A stretch of 64,000 nt of DNA from Microbulbifer harenosus. GTDB lineage: Bacteria > Pseudomonadota > Gammaproteobacteria > Pseudomonadales > Cellvibrionaceae. The position numbers and the translations under genes are program-made. Each line of letters starts with the position of its first letter. The stretch's first letter is position 1. Location of the stretch: positions 160,078 through 224,077 of the forward strand of contig NZ_VANI01000015.1 in NCBI RefSeq assembly GCF_005771435.1, given 5' to 3'. Positions 36,322-46,100 of the stretch are shown here, piece after piece. The notes beneath the pieces are model-generated. The model saw nothing but the letters and a program-made list of their open reading frames with translations, ran no database searches and was not told where the DNA came from.

Positions 36322-37101
36322 ATGCAGACGAGTATTCATCCGACCGCCATCGTCGATGACTCGGCAAAAATTGGCGAAGGTGTGCACATCGGCCCCTACA
36401 GTGTGGTCGGGCCGGATGTCGAGATTGGTGATGGGTGTGAGATTGCCTCCCACGTCGTGCTCAGCGGGCCGACAAAATTGGGCAAAAACAATCGCATTTA
36501 CCAGTTTGCCACTGTGGGGCAGGACACCCCGGACAAGAAGTACCAGGGAGAGCCCACCACACTGGTGATTGGTGATGACAATGTGATTCGCGAAGGCGTC
36601 ACTATTCACCGCGGCACAGTGCAGGACCGAGGTGAGACTACAATTGGTGACGGCAATCTGCTGATGGCCTATGCGCATATCGGCCATGACAGTGTGATCG
36701 GCAATCACACCATCCTCGTCAACAATGTGGCGCTTGCGGGGCATGTGCATGTAGGCGACTGGGCTATTCTCAGTGGTTATACCCTTGTTCACCAGTACTG
36801 CACCATTGGTGAGCACGCATTTACCGGAATGGGATGCGGTGTTGGCAAGGATGTGCCCGCCTATGTGATGGTGGCAGGCAATCCCGCGGAGGCCAAGACG
36901 ATCAATTCTGAAGGCCTGCGGCGCCGGGGATTTAGTCGTGAGGACATCGCGCTGATCAATCGCGCTTATAAAGTCGTTTACCGCCGCGGTTTGACCACCG
37001 ATGAGGCATTGGAGTCTTTGCTGCAGTTGCGGCAGGAATCCGCGGTGATCCAGCCATGGATAGATTCTCTGCAAAATTCTACGCGCGGAATAGTCCGTTG
37101 A
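36322..37101 (+). CDS. lpxA: UDP-N-acetylglucosamine O-acyltransferase
   Basis: 259 residues. Left-handed beta-helix (about 1-190) with [23 protein letters not shown] hexads, [13 protein letters not shown] and [13 protein letters not shown] (catalytic His expected in the [11 protein letters not shown] segment), then a C-terminal helical bundle. It catalyses the first step of lipid A synthesis, 3-O-acylation of UDP-GlcNAc. ATG preceded by GAGGAG. Its 3' end overlaps lpxB. Confidence 0.97.
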   Translation: MQTSIHPTAIVDDSAKIGEGVHIGPYSVVGPDVEIGDGCEIASHVVLSGPTKLGKNNRIYQFATVGQDTPDKKYQGEPTTLVIGDDNVIREGVTIHRGTVQDRGETTIGDGNLLMAYAHIGHDSVIGNHTILVNNVALAGHVHVGDWAILSGYTLVHQYCTIGEHAFTGMGCGVGKDVPAYVMVAGNPAEAKTINSEGLRRRGFSREDIALINRAYKVVYRRGLTTDEALESLLQLRQESAVIQPWIDSLQNSTRGIVR

Positions 37102-38267
37102 AGGCGCCTGGGTCGGAAACGCGCACATTGCGGGTTGGTATTCTGGCCGGGGAGGCTTCAGGCGATATTCTCGGCGCGGGCCTGATTGCGGCGCTCAAGA
37201 AACGTTTTTCCGCGGTGGAGGTGCGCGGTATTGCCGGCCCTCGTATGCAGGCACTGGGCGCGGAATCCCTGTTCCCGATGGATCGGTTGTCTGTCATGGG
37301 GCTGGTGGAACCGCTGAAGCGTCTTCCCGAGCTGCTCCGTATCCGCCGCACTCTGCGCGAGAATTTTCTCGCCGATCCTCCTGATGTTTTTATCGGTATT
37401 GATTCACCGGATTTCAATCTGGGGCTTGAGGAGGCGCTGCGCTCCGCGGGCATTCCCACGGTGCATTATGTCAGCCCATCCGTGTGGGCCTGGCGTCAGG
37501 GGCGGATAAAGAAGATCGCCCGCGCCGTGGACCATATGCTTACGCTGTTGCCGTTTGAAGCGGATTTTTATCGCGAACATCAGGTACCGGTAACGTTTGT
37601 CGGCCACCCGTTGGCCGATGAGATTCCGCTGGATGTCGATGTGGCGGCAGCGAGACAGGCGCTCGGGTTTGCTCCGGAAGATGAGGTCGTCGCGCTACTG
37701 CCCGGCAGTCGCGGTGGCGAGGTCCGGTTGTTGGGGCCGTTGTTCCTGCAGGCGGCACTCTGGTGTTCTCAGCGGCGCCCTGGTCTGAAGTTTGTGCTGC
37801 CGGCGGCGAGCCCGGATCGCAAGGCGCAAATTGAGCAGCAACTGTCGCAGTTGGCAGGTATCGAGGCGCTTCCGCTGACCGTACTGGATGGCAACTCCCA
37901 GCAGGCATTGGCTGCCGCCGACGCGGTATTGATCGCGTCGGGTACCGCCACTCTTGAAACCATGTTGATGAACAAGCCAATGGTGGTGGCCTATAAAATG
38001 GCGCCGCTCACCTATGCGATTTTTTCGCGAATGCTGCATACCCCTTGGGTTTCTCTGCCGAACCTGTTGGCGCAGCGAGAGCTGGTGCCGGAAATTCTTC
38101 AGGACGATGCGACTCCGGAAGCACTGGGGGCGGCGCTGTTGAACTATTTTGATGACCCCCTGCTCGGCGATCGCCTGCGCCGGGAGTTTAGCGAGCTGCA
38201 TCAGCAACTGCGTCGCGACGCTTCAGAAAAAGCGGCGGATGCCGTCTGTAAATTGTTGCACGGCTGA
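37056..38267 (+). CDS. lpxB: Lipid-A-disaccharide synthase
   Basis: 403 residues if the ATG at 37056 is used, overlapping lpxA by 46 bases. A TTG at 37098, overlapping the lpxA stop as TTGA with GGAA upstream, would give 389 residues, closer to E. coli (382). GT19 signatures: [62 protein letters not shown] and [11 protein letters not shown]. It condenses UDP-2,3-diacylglucosamine with lipid X at the inner membrane. Function certain, start unresolved. Confidence 0.95.
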   Translation: MDRFSAKFYARNSPLKAPGSETRTLRVGILAGEASGDILGAGLIAALKKRFSAVEVRGIAGPRMQALGAESLFPMDRLSVMGLVEPLKRLPELLRIRRTLRENFLADPPDVFIGIDSPDFNLGLEEALRSAGIPTVHYVSPSVWAWRQGRIKKIARAVDHMLTLLPFEADFYREHQVPVTFVGHPLADEIPLDVDVAAARQALGFAPEDEVVALLPGSRGGEVRLLGPLFLQAALWCSQRRPGLKFVLPAASPDRKAQIEQQLSQLAGIEALPLTVLDGNSQQALAAADAVLIASGTATLETMLMNKPMVVAYKMAPLTYAIFSRMLHTPWVSLPNLLAQRELVPEILQDDATPEALGAALLNYFDDPLLGDRLRREFSELHQQLRRDASEKAADAVCKLLHG

Positions 38268-38307
38268 CTCTCAATCCAGTGCATTACCCCTCGCGGAAAA
38301 ATTCCCT

Positions 38308-38922
38308 ATGAAGAACAGTGCATCCCTGCCTCCGTATGTTTGCTCCTACACCGGCACGCTGCTGGCCGGTGTCGATGAGGTCGGGCGCGGTCCACTGGCG
38401 GGGGATGTGGTGGCTGCCGCGGTGATACTCGACCCGGCGAATGCAATTGAGGGCCTGGCGGACTCGAAAAAACTCAGCGAGAAACGGCGCGAAGTATTGT
38501 TCGATGAAATCCGAGAGAAAGCGCTGAGCTTCTCCATTGCTCGCGCGACCGTCGAGGAAATCGACCAGCTAAACATTCTGCATGCCAGTATGCTGGCAAT
38601 GAAGCGTGCGGTTGAGCAACTGTCAGTGCAACCGGAATTCGTGCTGGTGGATGGCAATCGCAAACCCAGTTGGCGCTATGCTTGCGATGCGGTGATAAAA
38701 GGAGATGATCGGGTTGCCGCGATTGCGGCAGCGTCGATTCTCGCCAAGGTTACGCGGGACCGGGAAATGGTTCTGTTGGATCAGAAGTATCCGGGGTACG
38801 GTCTTGCCGGCCACAAAGGCTATCCGACCAAGGCACATATGGCAGCTCTGGCGGAGTTGGGTGTAACACCGATACACCGTAAGAGTTTTGCGCCAGTGCA
38901 GCGGCAGCTGGCGCTGGTGTAG
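38308..38922 (+). CDS. rnhB: Ribonuclease HII
   Basis: 204 residues from the ATG at 38308 (GCGGAA upstream). Signature [25 protein letters not shown] carries the catalytic Asp and Glu; [19 protein letters not shown] (Asp) and [23 protein letters not shown] follow. It cuts RNA in DNA, including single ribonucleotides, in replication and repair. It follows lpxB after 40 bases, as in most gammaproteobacteria. It converges with the corB-like gene 19 bases downstream. Confidence 0.96.
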   Translation: MKNSASLPPYVCSYTGTLLAGVDEVGRGPLAGDVVAAAVILDPANAIEGLADSKKLSEKRREVLFDEIREKALSFSIARATVEEIDQLNILHASMLAMKRAVEQLSVQPEFVLVDGNRKPSWRYACDAVIKGDDRVAAIAAASILAKVTRDREMVLLDQKYPGYGLAGHKGYPTKAHMAALAELGVTPIHRKSFAPVQRQLALV

Positions 38923-38941
38923 CGCGGAAATTTTACCGATG

Positions 38942-40204
38942 TCAGCCGTGGACTTTCCTGATTCGCGCGCTGGTGATCATCTTGTCTGACACTTCCACGA
39001 TTTCTATCAGATAGTTTTGGATATACAGGCTGATATTGCCTTCCGGAATGCTTTCCAGATGCTCCATGATCAGGCCGTTGAAGGTTTTCGGCCCATCGGT
39101 GGGGAGGTTCCAGTGCAGGGTGCGGTTGATGTCGCGTATCGAAGTTCCGCCATCCACCAGGTACCAGCCATCCTCCTGCTCAACGATTTCCTCATCGTCA
39201 CTGGGCACCGGGCTCGCGGTAAAGTCGCCGACAATCTCTTCCAGCAGGTCTTCCAGGGTCACAATCCCCATTACCTCGCCGTACTCGTCCACGACCAGCC
39301 CCATGCGCCGCTTCTTCTGCTGAAAATTCATCAGCAGTGTGGGCAGGGGAGTGGCCTCGGGTACGAAATAGGGTTCATCCAGGTGTGACTTCAGCGTTTC
39401 TGCCGTGAGAGTTTCCGGGCCGTCGCGCAGGATTTGTGCGGCGCGCCGCAAGTGCAGAATGCCCACCACATGATTGATATCCCCGCGGTATACCGGAAGA
39501 CGAGTGTAACTGCTTTCCGCCAGCTGCTTCAGGATCAACTCGGCAGAGCTGTCGAGATCCAGGCCGATGACTTCGTTGCGGGGAATCATGATGTCTTCCA
39601 CCGTGGCCTGATCCAGATCCAACACATTTAGCAGCATACCCTTGTGTTTTGTGGGCAGCAGTGCGCCGGATTCGAATACCACGGTGCGCAGTTCTTCCGG
39701 TGCCAGATGCTCGGCTTCGGACTCTTTGCCCGCTTCCACACCCACGAGCCGTGCCAGGCCGTTGGAAATACTGCCTACCAGCCACACGAAAGGTGCCATC
39801 AGCCACATCAGCGGGCGCAGTGCCAGGCTCGCAGGAAAGGCAACTTTCTCCGGGTGGAGGGCGGCGATGGTTTTCGGTGTCACCTCTGCGAAGATCAGGA
39901 TGACGAGTGTGAGTGCCGCGGTAGCGTAGGCGACACCGGCCTCGCCGTAGAGACGGGTGAACAACACGGTGGTAATGGCGGTGGCGAGAATATTGACCAG
40001 GTTGTTGCCGATCAGGATCGCGCCAATCAGCTTGTCCGGACGCGACAGCAGATCCACGGCGCGCTTGGCACCGCGATGGCCGCTCTTGGCCTGGTGGCGC
40101 AGGCGGTAGCGGTTCAACGCCATCATGCTGGTTTCAGAACTGGAAAAAAAAGCGGAAATAACTATCAGCAGGCCTATCAGCGCAAACAGTAGGCCGGGGG
40201 GCAT
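38942..40204 (-). CDS. corB: CNNM/CorB-type membrane protein with CBS pair
   Basis: 420 residues from an ATG at 40204; a TTG at 40213 would add three. The DUF21/CNNM membrane domain has about four hydrophobic segments in 1-150, with SAFFSSSETSMMALNRYRLRHQA and LIGNNLVNILATAI. A CBS-domain pair follows, about 190-330 (IMIPRNEVIGLDLDSS, LVVDEYGEVMGIVTLEDLLEEIVGDF). A CorC_HlyC domain closes it (about 345-420). Such proteins move or sense Mg2+/Co2+. E. coli YfjD/CorB is the closest match I know, also next to ypjD and ffh. Confidence 0.92.
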   Translation of the reverse strand: MPPGLLFALIGLLIVISAFFSSSETSMMALNRYRLRHQAKSGHRGAKRAVDLLSRPDKLIGAILIGNNLVNILATAITTVLFTRLYGEAGVAYATAALTLVILIFAEVTPKTIAALHPEKVAFPASLALRPLMWLMAPFVWLVGSISNGLARLVGVEAGKESEAEHLAPEELRTVVFESGALLPTKHKGMLLNVLDLDQATVEDIMIPRNEVIGLDLDSSAELILKQLAESSYTRLPVYRGDINHVVGILHLRRAAQILRDGPETLTAETLKSHLDEPYFVPEATPLPTLLMNFQQKKRRMGLVVDEYGEVMGIVTLEDLLEEIVGDFTASPVPSDDEEIVEQEDGWYLVDGGTSIRDINRTLHWNLPTDGPKTFNGLIMEHLESIPEGNISLYIQNYLIEIVEVSDKMITSARIRKVHG

Positions 40205-40282
40205 CTCGTTCAAGGGGGAACTCTTTTTATGGAATCAGGGCGATATTGGAACAGTTTGCCAGTGCTCGCAAGTTTGCTGCGG

Positions 40283-41086
40283 TCAGTGTCGGGCGAAAAT
40301 GACTTCCAGCGCCAGTTTGCTGCCAAAAAACGCCAGCATCAGCACCGCAAAGGCAGACAATGTCCAGCGCACGGCGGTATTGCCGCGCCAGCCTTTTTGC
40401 CAGTGTCCCCACAGAAGAATGCTGTAGAGAATCCAGGCGAGAATAGACAGTGCGGTTTTATGCACCAGATGTTGTGCAAACAGGTCGTCGACAAACAGCG
40501 CGCCGGTCACCAGTGATGCGGTCAGCAGCATCTGGCCGAAGGCGATCAGCCCGAACAGTAGGCTTTCCATGGTCTGTAGCGGTGGCAGCTGGCGACTGAT
40601 ACCCGACGGGCGGTGGTTATGCAGCTGCTGATTCAGCCAGTAAAGGTAAATCGCCTGAAGGGTGGCGAGGGTCAGCAGTGAGTAGGCAGAAATGGAAAAC
40701 AGGGCGTGCGCGGCAATACCCGGGGAGGTCTGCGCGCGCGGCGGCACCCCGCCCCAGGCGTGAACAGCGGCCATCTCTGCCAGGGCCGCTAGTGGGGCTA
40801 TGGCGAGGATCAGCAGGTTGAGCCGGTGGCGCAGTGACAGGAAGAGAAGCAATACAGCCACGGAGCAGGTGATCAGGGATAGCACCGCTGCGAGATCGAA
40901 GCGAAACCCCTGGTCTGAAAGCAGGGTGAATTTCAGAGATACTGCGTGGGCAATGACCGCGCAGGCGAACAGCCCCAGCAGCAGAGGCCGCCGGGAAGTG
41001 GAAGATGGGCGAGACAGGGACGCAACCGCTACAACGGTAGTGGCTATATAAAGTGCGATTGCTATCCAGTGGGCCAGAGCCGCCAT
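40283..41086 (-). CDS. ypjD: Inner-membrane CcsA/CcsB-like protein, YpjD type
   Basis: 267 residues with about eight hydrophobic helices. A cytochrome c assembly (CcsA-like) domain is recognisable by the Trp-rich AAVHAWGGVPP segment, SPGIAAHALFSISAYSLLTLATLQAIYL, and paired histidines in FAQHLVHKTALSILAW. The family handles haem in c-type cytochrome assembly, but the role of YpjD itself is not established. Cotranscribed with corB downstream (78-base gap) and divergent from ffh, as in E. coli. Confidence 0.9.
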   Translation of the reverse strand: MAALAHWIAIALYIATTVVAVASLSRPSSTSRRPLLLGLFACAVIAHAVSLKFTLLSDQGFRFDLAAVLSLITCSVAVLLLFLSLRHRLNLLILAIAPLAALAEMAAVHAWGGVPPRAQTSPGIAAHALFSISAYSLLTLATLQAIYLYWLNQQLHNHRPSGISRQLPPLQTMESLLFGLIAFGQMLLTASLVTGALFVDDLFAQHLVHKTALSILAWILYSILLWGHWQKGWRGNTAVRWTLSAFAVLMLAFFGSKLALEVIFARH

Positions 41087-41147
41087 CGGGGTAGATCCGT
41101 CGTCTTTTATCTTGAAGTTCCGGGCCAGCAGTGTGTCACAGCGCGCC

Positions 41148-41176
41148 TGTGCTGGAAAGCCCGGCTGGGCTATACT
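41148..41176 (+). promoter_or_regulatory. Putative ffh promoter
   Basis: -10 TATACT at 41171-41176; a poor -35 TGTGCT at 41148-41153 with 17-base spacing. GC-rich discriminator follows (GCCGCG). It lies 62 bases before the ffh ATG in the ypjD/ffh divergent gap. Confidence 0.55.
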
Positions 41177-41238
41177 GCCGCGTTTTCGGGGACCGGTAGC
41201 ACCCGGGCCATCAGGCTTTTACGATTTGAGAAGGTGAT

Positions 41239-42660
41239 ATGTTCGATAACCTGAGCGACCGTCTGTCGTCGGCACTGAAGAAAGTCACAGGCAAAGCGCG
41301 CCTGACGGATGACAACATCCGCGACACCCTGCGGGAAGTGCGCAAGGCGCTGCTGGAGGCGGATGTGGCACTGCCGGTGGTCAAGGCCTTTGTGCAGCAG
41401 GTGCGCACCGCTGCGGTGGGGCAGCATGTCAGCAAGGCGCTGAACCCCGGGCAGCAGTTCGTCAAGATCGTGCAGGATGAGCTGGTCAAGGTCATGGGGG
41501 AGGCGGCCACACCCCTGAACCTCGCGGTTCAGCCTCCGGCTGTCATTCTGATGGCGGGCCTGCAGGGTGCGGGTAAAACGACCAGCGTGGCGAAGCTCGC
41601 CAAGTACCTGCAGGAGCGGGAAAAGAAAAAGGTGATGGTGGTCAGTGCGGACGTCTACCGCCCGGCAGCCATCAAGCAGCTGGAAACTCTCGCAGGTGAG
41701 GTCGGAGCCATTTTTTACCCCTCCGAACCTGACCAGAAGCCGTTGGATATCGCCCGTGGCGCGGTGACTGCCGCGCGCAAACAATTTGCCGATGTGCTGA
41801 TCGTGGATACCGCTGGCCGCTTGCATATCGATGAGCAGCTGATGGACGAGATCCGCGAGCTTCACGGCGAGCTGACGCCGGCGGAAACCCTGTTTGTAAT
41901 CGACGCCATGATTGGTCAAGACGCGGTGAACACCGCCAGCGCGTTCAACGATGCGCTGCCTCTGACGGGGGTTGTGTTGACCAAGGCCGATGGCGACGCC
42001 CGCGGCGGCGCCGCGCTTTCGGTGCGTCACGTTACCGGCAAGCCGATCAAGTTTATCGGTGTCGGCGAAAAGACCGACGCGCTGGAAACCTTCCATCCCG
42101 ACCGTATTGCATCGCGTATTCTCGGCATGGGCGACATTCTCTCCCTGATCGAGCAGGCCGAGCAGAAGATCGACCGCAGCAAGGCGGAGAAGCTGGTCAA
42201 GAAGGTGCAGAAGGGCAAGGGCTTTGACCTGGAAGACCTGCGCGACCAGTTGCAGCAGATGCAGAACATGGGTGGTCTCGGCGCGCTGATGGACAAGCTC
42301 CCCGGCATGGGAGGGCTCGCTCAGGCAGCGCAACAGGCGGATATGGGCAAGGAGTTCCGCCGTATGGATGCCATTATCGGATCCATGACCCCGGAGGAGC
42401 GTCGCAACCCGGATATACTGACCGGTTCCCGCAAGCGCCGCATCACCGCAGGCTCCGGCACCCAGATTCAGGATCTCAATCGCTTGCTCAAACAGCATAA
42501 GCAGATGGGCAAGATGATGAAGAAGCTGAAAGGTGGCGGCATGAGCAAAATGATGCGCGGTCTCGGCGGTTTGCCGGGGATGGGCGGCGGTGCTGGCGGA
42601 GTAGGTGGTGGTTTGGGCGGGATGGGCGGCGGCCTGCCGCCGGGTTTCCGCAAGAAGTAA
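41239..42660 (+). CDS. ffh: Signal recognition particle protein Ffh
   Basis: 473 residues. N and G domains (about 1-295): [20 protein letters not shown] (P-loop), [42 protein letters not shown] and [10 protein letters not shown]. The M domain (about 325-435) is Met-rich with [20 protein letters not shown] and the RNA-binding [13 protein letters not shown] motif. The C-terminus is a Gly/Met-rich tail. It binds 4.5S RNA and targets signal-anchor proteins to FtsY. SD GAGAAGGTGAT precedes the ATG. Confidence 0.97.
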   Translation: MFDNLSDRLSSALKKVTGKARLTDDNIRDTLREVRKALLEADVALPVVKAFVQQVRTAAVGQHVSKALNPGQQFVKIVQDELVKVMGEAATPLNLAVQPPAVILMAGLQGAGKTTSVAKLAKYLQEREKKKVMVVSADVYRPAAIKQLETLAGEVGAIFYPSEPDQKPLDIARGAVTAARKQFADVLIVDTAGRLHIDEQLMDEIRELHGELTPAETLFVIDAMIGQDAVNTASAFNDALPLTGVVLTKADGDARGGAALSVRHVTGKPIKFIGVGEKTDALETFHPDRIASRILGMGDILSLIEQAEQKIDRSKAEKLVKKVQKGKGFDLEDLRDQLQQMQNMGGLGALMDKLPGMGGLAQAAQQADMGKEFRRMDAIIGSMTPEERRNPDILTGSRKRRITAGSGTQIQDLNRLLKQHKQMGKMMKKLKGGGMSKMMRGLGGLPGMGGGAGGVGGGLGGMGGGLPPGFRKK

Positions 42661-42675
42661 GCGCAGTATCAGCGC

Positions 42676-42703
42676 TTGGCGGCGGGTTTATTCGCGCTAT
42701 ACA
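42676..42703 (+). promoter_or_regulatory. Putative promoter of the rpsP-rimM-trmD-rplS operon
   Basis: -35 TTGGCG (42676-42681), 16-base spacer, -10 TATACA (42698-42703). A second -10-like TAGAAT lies at 42721-42726 without a good -35. Placement gives an rpsP leader of about 150 bases. Confidence 0.6.
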
Positions 42704-42803
42704 AACCGGGATCGGTACATTAGAATACGCCGCCTTTCAGCTGGCCCTTGGCCGCTGAACATTGATTTAGTAACAGAATTTTGCTCCGGCAAAATCTGCA
42801 ATA

Positions 42804-42817
42804 CCGCCGTGAGGCGG
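42804..42817 (+). promoter_or_regulatory. GUGA-tetraloop hairpin in the rpsP leader
   Basis: ccgcc-gtga-ggcgg, a 5-bp GC stem capped by a GNRA-class tetraloop, 55 bases before the rpsP ATG. Two hairpins with the same loop lie before rplS in this operon. Confidence 0.6.
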
Positions 42818-42871
42818 AATGTTCCGGTCGCCCCTGGTGACTGGTTGGTGTTGAAACTACAGGATAGCTAC

Positions 42872-43111
42872 ATGGTAACCATTCGTTTGGCTCGTGGCGG
42901 TGCGAAGAAGCGCCCTTTTTATCACCTGACTGTGACTGACAGCCGCAATTCCCGCGACGGTCGTTTCATCGAACGTGTTGGTTTCTTCAACCCGGTTGCC
43001 CGCGGTCAGGAAGAGCGTCTGCGCGTTGACCGCGAGCGCGTTGAATTCTGGGTGGGTCAGGGCGCTCAGCTGTCTGACCGCGTCAGCAAGCTGCTGAAAG
43101 AAGCCGCCTGA
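42872..43111 (+). CDS. rpsP: 30S ribosomal protein S16
   Basis: 79 residues from the ATG at 42872, with AGGATAGC upstream; the open frame runs further upstream but without homology. [21 protein letters not shown] and [15 protein letters not shown] are S16 signatures; [27 protein letters not shown] ends it. It binds 16S rRNA early in 30S assembly. First gene of the operon with rimM 30 bases downstream. Confidence 0.97.
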   Translation: MVTIRLARGGAKKRPFYHLTVTDSRNSRDGRFIERVGFFNPVARGQEERLRVDRERVEFWVGQGAQLSDRVSKLLKEAA

Positions 43112-43141
43112 TATCTCTCCTGACTGGCTGTAACCGGGGGT

Positions 43142-43702
43142 ATGTCCGTGGCTGAGCGTTCGCTAGTAAACGAAGATCTGGTCACTGTTGGGCGTATCAC
43201 CGCGGTCTACGGTGTACGCGGCTGGGTGAAGGTGCACTCCTATACCGAGCCGATGGAGAATATTCTGCAGTTTTCCGGCTGGTGGCTGCAGGCTCCCTGT
43301 GAGGGAGGTAAGGCGAGCTGGCAACCTCTTGAGATCGACGACGGCAAGCGCCACGGCAAAGGCCTGATCGTACATATCAAGGGTGTGGATGACCGCGACA
43401 TGGCGGCCACCTTCTGCCAGCGGGATATCGCGGTTGACGGCAGTGAAATGCCACAACTGGATGACGGTGAGTACTACTGGCATCAACTGCAGGGGCTGCA
43501 GGTGATCAGTCAGTTCGAAGGTCGCGAATACCGCTTCGGTGAGGTGGTGCGGCTGATGGAAACCGGTGCCAACGACGTGATGGTGGTCCGCGGTGGTGAA
43601 GATGGGCGTGAGCGCCTGATTCCCTATCTGCCCGGTCAATTCATCACGCAGGTTGACCTCGACGCTGGACAGATGATCGTCGACTGGGATCCCGAATTCT
43701 GA
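43142..43702 (+). CDS. rimM: Ribosome maturation factor RimM
   Basis: 186 residues. N-terminal RimM beta-barrel (about 15-100) with [22 protein letters not shown], and C-terminal PRC-barrel (about 108-180) with [11 protein letters not shown] and [12 protein letters not shown]. It binds S19 and helps mature the 3' domain of 16S rRNA. ATG at 43142 follows a GGGGGT purine run. Its stop overlaps the trmD start (TGATG). Confidence 0.96.
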   Translation: MSVAERSLVNEDLVTVGRITAVYGVRGWVKVHSYTEPMENILQFSGWWLQAPCEGGKASWQPLEIDDGKRHGKGLIVHIKGVDDRDMAATFCQRDIAVDGSEMPQLDDGEYYWHQLQGLQVISQFEGREYRFGEVVRLMETGANDVMVVRGGEDGRERLIPYLPGQFITQVDLDAGQMIVDWDPEF

Positions 43703-44469
43703 TGGCGGCCAGGCGCATTGCTGTGGTGAGTATCTTTCCGGAGATGTTTGCTGCACTGACCGATTACGGCATCAGCGGCCGTGCGGTAAAAGATGGTCTG
43801 CTGGAGGTGCGCTGCTGGAATCCGAGGGATTTCACCAGTGACAGACACCGCACCGTAGATGATCGGCCCTATGGCGGTGGTCCCGGCATGGTCATGCTGG
43901 CAGAGCCGCTGTCGCAGGCGCTCCGCGAGGCGCGCAGCTGGGCGGAAGAGACCGGTACTGTGCGCTCGATCTATCTGTCCCCCCAGGGGCGGCAGTTGGA
44001 TCAAGGCGGGGTGGAGCATCTCGCACAATCCGGCAACCTTGTGTTGCTGGCGGGTCGTTACGAGGGCGTCGATGAGCGTATCGTCGAGTCCTGGATCGAC
44101 GAGGAGTGGTCCATTGGCGACTACGTGCTCAGTGGCGGTGAGCTTGCGGCCATGGTGATGGTGGATGCCATCACGCGGCTGATTCCCGGAGCCCTTGGGC
44201 ACGACCAGTCCGCGGTGGAGGATTCCTTTGCCCAGGGCTTGCTGGACTGTCCGCATTACACTCGCCCTGAAGATTATCAGGGCAGTCGGGTTCCGGAGGT
44301 TCTGCTTTCCGGTAACCATGAAAGAATACGCCGCTGGCGTCTCAAGCAGGCCTTGGGGCGCACGCAACAGCGCCGGCCAGACCTGTTGGAAAAGCTGGCG
44401 CTTACCCCTGAACAGAGGCAGCTGCTGGATGAATTCCTGCAGGAGTCTTCGGTCGGGGGCGAGAATTAA
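43702..44469 (+). CDS. trmD: tRNA (guanine-37-N1)-methyltransferase
   Basis: 255 residues. SPOUT fold with a trefoil knot. Signatures are [64 protein letters not shown] and the C-terminal [13 protein letters not shown]. It uses SAM to methylate G37 next to the anticodon, preventing frameshifts. ATG overlaps the rimM stop. The trefoil-knot motif and its catalytic Asp in the DYVLSGGE context are intact. Confidence 0.98.
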   Translation: MAARRIAVVSIFPEMFAALTDYGISGRAVKDGLLEVRCWNPRDFTSDRHRTVDDRPYGGGPGMVMLAEPLSQALREARSWAEETGTVRSIYLSPQGRQLDQGGVEHLAQSGNLVLLAGRYEGVDERIVESWIDEEWSIGDYVLSGGELAAMVMVDAITRLIPGALGHDQSAVEDSFAQGLLDCPHYTRPEDYQGSRVPEVLLSGNHERIRRWRLKQALGRTQQRRPDLLEKLALTPEQRQLLDEFLQESSVGGEN

Positions 44470-44477
44470 TATCGGAT

Positions 44478-44547
44478 TCGCCGTGAGGCGAGAGTAATTC
44501 GGTGATCTAGCCGTGAGGCTACACAAACCCTTTTGGAGACTTCCAAA
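44478..44547 (+). promoter_or_regulatory. rplS leader with two GUGA hairpins and a hairpin over the ribosome-binding site
   Basis: tcgcc-gtga-ggcga (44478-44491) and tagcc-gtga-ggcta (44508-44521) are paired stem-loops with the same tetraloop. A third, tttgga-gact-tccaaa (44532-44547), contains the GGAG SD and reaches the A of the rplS ATG. The arrangement suggests translational control of L19 within the operon; no regulator is evident. Confidence 0.6.
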
Positions 44548-44897
44548 TGACCAACAAAATCATCCAGCAGCTGGAGCAAGAGCAGCTGAAAGCCGAACTG
44601 CCTGAGTTCGCCCCCGGCGACACCGTAGTGGTGCAGGTAAAGGTAAAAGAAGGTAACCGCGAGCGCCTGCAGGCGTTTGAAGGTGTGGTGATCGGCAAGC
44701 GCAACCGCGGCCTGAACTCCTCCTTCACCGTGCGTAAAATCTCTCATGGTGTTGGCGTTGAGCGTACCTTTCAGACGCACAGCCCGCTGGTAGAGAGCAT
44801 TGCTGTGAAGCGTCGCGGTGACGTTCGCCAGGCCAAGCTGTACTACCTGCGCAGCCTGACTGGTAAAGCCGCTCGTATCAAAGAGAAGCTCAACTGA
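44547..44897 (+). CDS. rplS: 50S ribosomal protein L19
   Basis: 116 residues. [21 protein letters not shown] start, [57 protein letters not shown] and RAKLYYLR-type end ([22 protein letters not shown]) are the family pattern. It lies at the 30S-50S interface. Last gene of the operon, followed by a strong terminator. Its ribosome-binding site is enclosed in a small hairpin. Confidence 0.98.
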   Translation: MTNKIIQQLEQEQLKAELPEFAPGDTVVVQVKVKEGNRERLQAFEGVVIGKRNRGLNSSFTVRKISHGVGVERTFQTHSPLVESIAVKRRGDVRQAKLYYLRSLTGKAARIKEKLN

Positions 44898-44910
44898 GTC
44901 TTTCTTATGC

Positions 44911-44945
44911 AAAAAAAACCGGAGCTTGTCTCCGGTTTTTTTATT
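44911..44945 (+). terminator. Rho-independent terminator after rplS
   Basis: Stem aaccggag/ctccggtt with a 5-base loop, A8 on the left and T7 on the right, so usable from both directions. It ends the rpsP operon. Confidence 0.95.
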
Positions 44946-45122
44946 TTGGGGTCAGGTCCTGGCAAAGTGTTCCCCTAGTGCGACCGGGGTTGTGGAACCG
45001 CAGGTCAGTCTGTAGTAAAACGCGTCCTGGTTGTCCGTATACTGGAGACAGGTGCCATACTGGCGGGAACTGGTGTCCGCATTCGCGGTCAGAACAACGA
45101 ATAATCTGGAGCAAACCGAATC

Positions 45123-45872
45123 ATGACCTTTCTTGCCAAACCGCTGACGGCGCTTGTTGCCGCAACCTCCCTTTTGCTCGGGCAGGTTGCCTTTGCCGCG
45201 GTGGACGACGCTGTCGCCAAGCAGATCAAGGCCAAGCTTTCCGCTGGAAATCCCAATGCCACATTCGGGGATGTGCGTGAAAGCCCGCTGTCAGGGCTGT
45301 ACGAAGTGGAAGTGAATGGCGGGAATGTCCTGTTTGTGTCCAAAGATGGTGGGCATTTCATTGCCGGCGACCTGTTTGAGGTCGGCGCCGAGCAGGTGGT
45401 CAACCTGTCCGAGCAGCGTCGCGGTCGCCACCGTGCGGAAGTGATGGACCAGCAGGATCTCAAGGACATGATCGTGTTCTCTCCCAAGGGCGAGACCAAG
45501 GCGCACATCTATGTATTCACCGACGTAGACTGTGGTTACTGCCGCAAGCTGCACGACGATGTGCCAGAACTGAATCGCCGCGGAATCGAGGTGCGCTACC
45601 TGGCTTTTCCCCGCGCCGGGCTCAACTCCGTGGGATACCGTAAAATTGCCACTGCCTGGTGTGCGGATGACCCCAACAAGACGCTCACCGACCTGAAAAG
45701 TCGCAAGGACGTTCCGCTCAAGGTGTGCAACAACAACCCGGTTGCTGCGCAGTACAAGCTGGGCAACGAAGTCATTGACGTGCGCGGCACGCCCACCATT
45801 GTGATGGAAGACGGTACTGTGGTGCCTGGGTATCTGCCGCCGGATACTCTCGTCAAGGCGCTGGGTATCTGA
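45123..45872 (+). CDS. dsbC: Thiol:disulfide interchange protein DsbC
   Basis: 249 residues. Signal peptide about 1-26 (ends VAFA). N-terminal dimerisation domain (about 27-90), linker helix, then a thioredoxin-fold domain with the CGYC active site (Cys137 and Cys140) in VFTDVDCGYCRKLH, and cis-Pro in VRGTPTIV. A second structural Cys pair lies in TAWCADD and KVCNNN. The periplasmic disulfide isomerase is kept reduced by DsbD. The dsbC-hom-thrC-recJ order matches Pseudomonas. Confidence 0.96.
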   Translation: MTFLAKPLTALVAATSLLLGQVAFAAVDDAVAKQIKAKLSAGNPNATFGDVRESPLSGLYEVEVNGGNVLFVSKDGGHFIAGDLFEVGAEQVVNLSEQRRGRHRAEVMDQQDLKDMIVFSPKGETKAHIYVFTDVDCGYCRKLHDDVPELNRRGIEVRYLAFPRAGLNSVGYRKIATAWCADDPNKTLTDLKSRKDVPLKVCNNNPVAAQYKLGNEVIDVRGTPTIVMEDGTVVPGYLPPDTLVKALGI

Positions 45873-45891
45873 CCCGGTCACACAGATGTAT

Positions 45892-45917
45892 GCGAGGCCG
45901 GCAATAGCCGGCCTCGC
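45892..45917. terminator. Hairpin after dsbC, probable weak terminator
   Basis: An 11-bp perfect stem gcgaggccggc/gccggcctcgc with loop aata, 20 bases after the stop. It lacks a T run, so termination may be partial or factor-dependent. Confidence 0.6.
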
Positions 45918-45999
45918 TGTATCTGGAGTAAGCGAGTTGCAGGTGGGCGTGTCGGTATTCGGCGCGGCGGTTGTAATTTGATCGCCTCGCGCAATTTAA

Positions 46000-46029
46000 T
46001 TGACAATTTCACCCGGATCTCAGTAAGGT
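46000..46029 (+). promoter_or_regulatory. Putative hom-thrC promoter
   Basis: Consensus -35 TTGACA (46000-46005), 18-base spacer, -10 TAAGGT (46024-46029). It gives a 5' leader of about 65 bases before the GTG start. I see no threonine-rich leader peptide of the thrL type. Confidence 0.65.
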
Positions 46030-46100
46030 TGTCGACCTTTTTTTGATTTATACGCCAGTTATTGCGCAGTGTTCCAGTGAGTCATGCGCGGAGGGAAGTT

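Noticed and set aside
41170..42498. A 442-codon minus-strand frame opposite ffh
   Set aside because: Fully antisense to ffh, which has all SRP motifs; no start signal or motif on the other strand.
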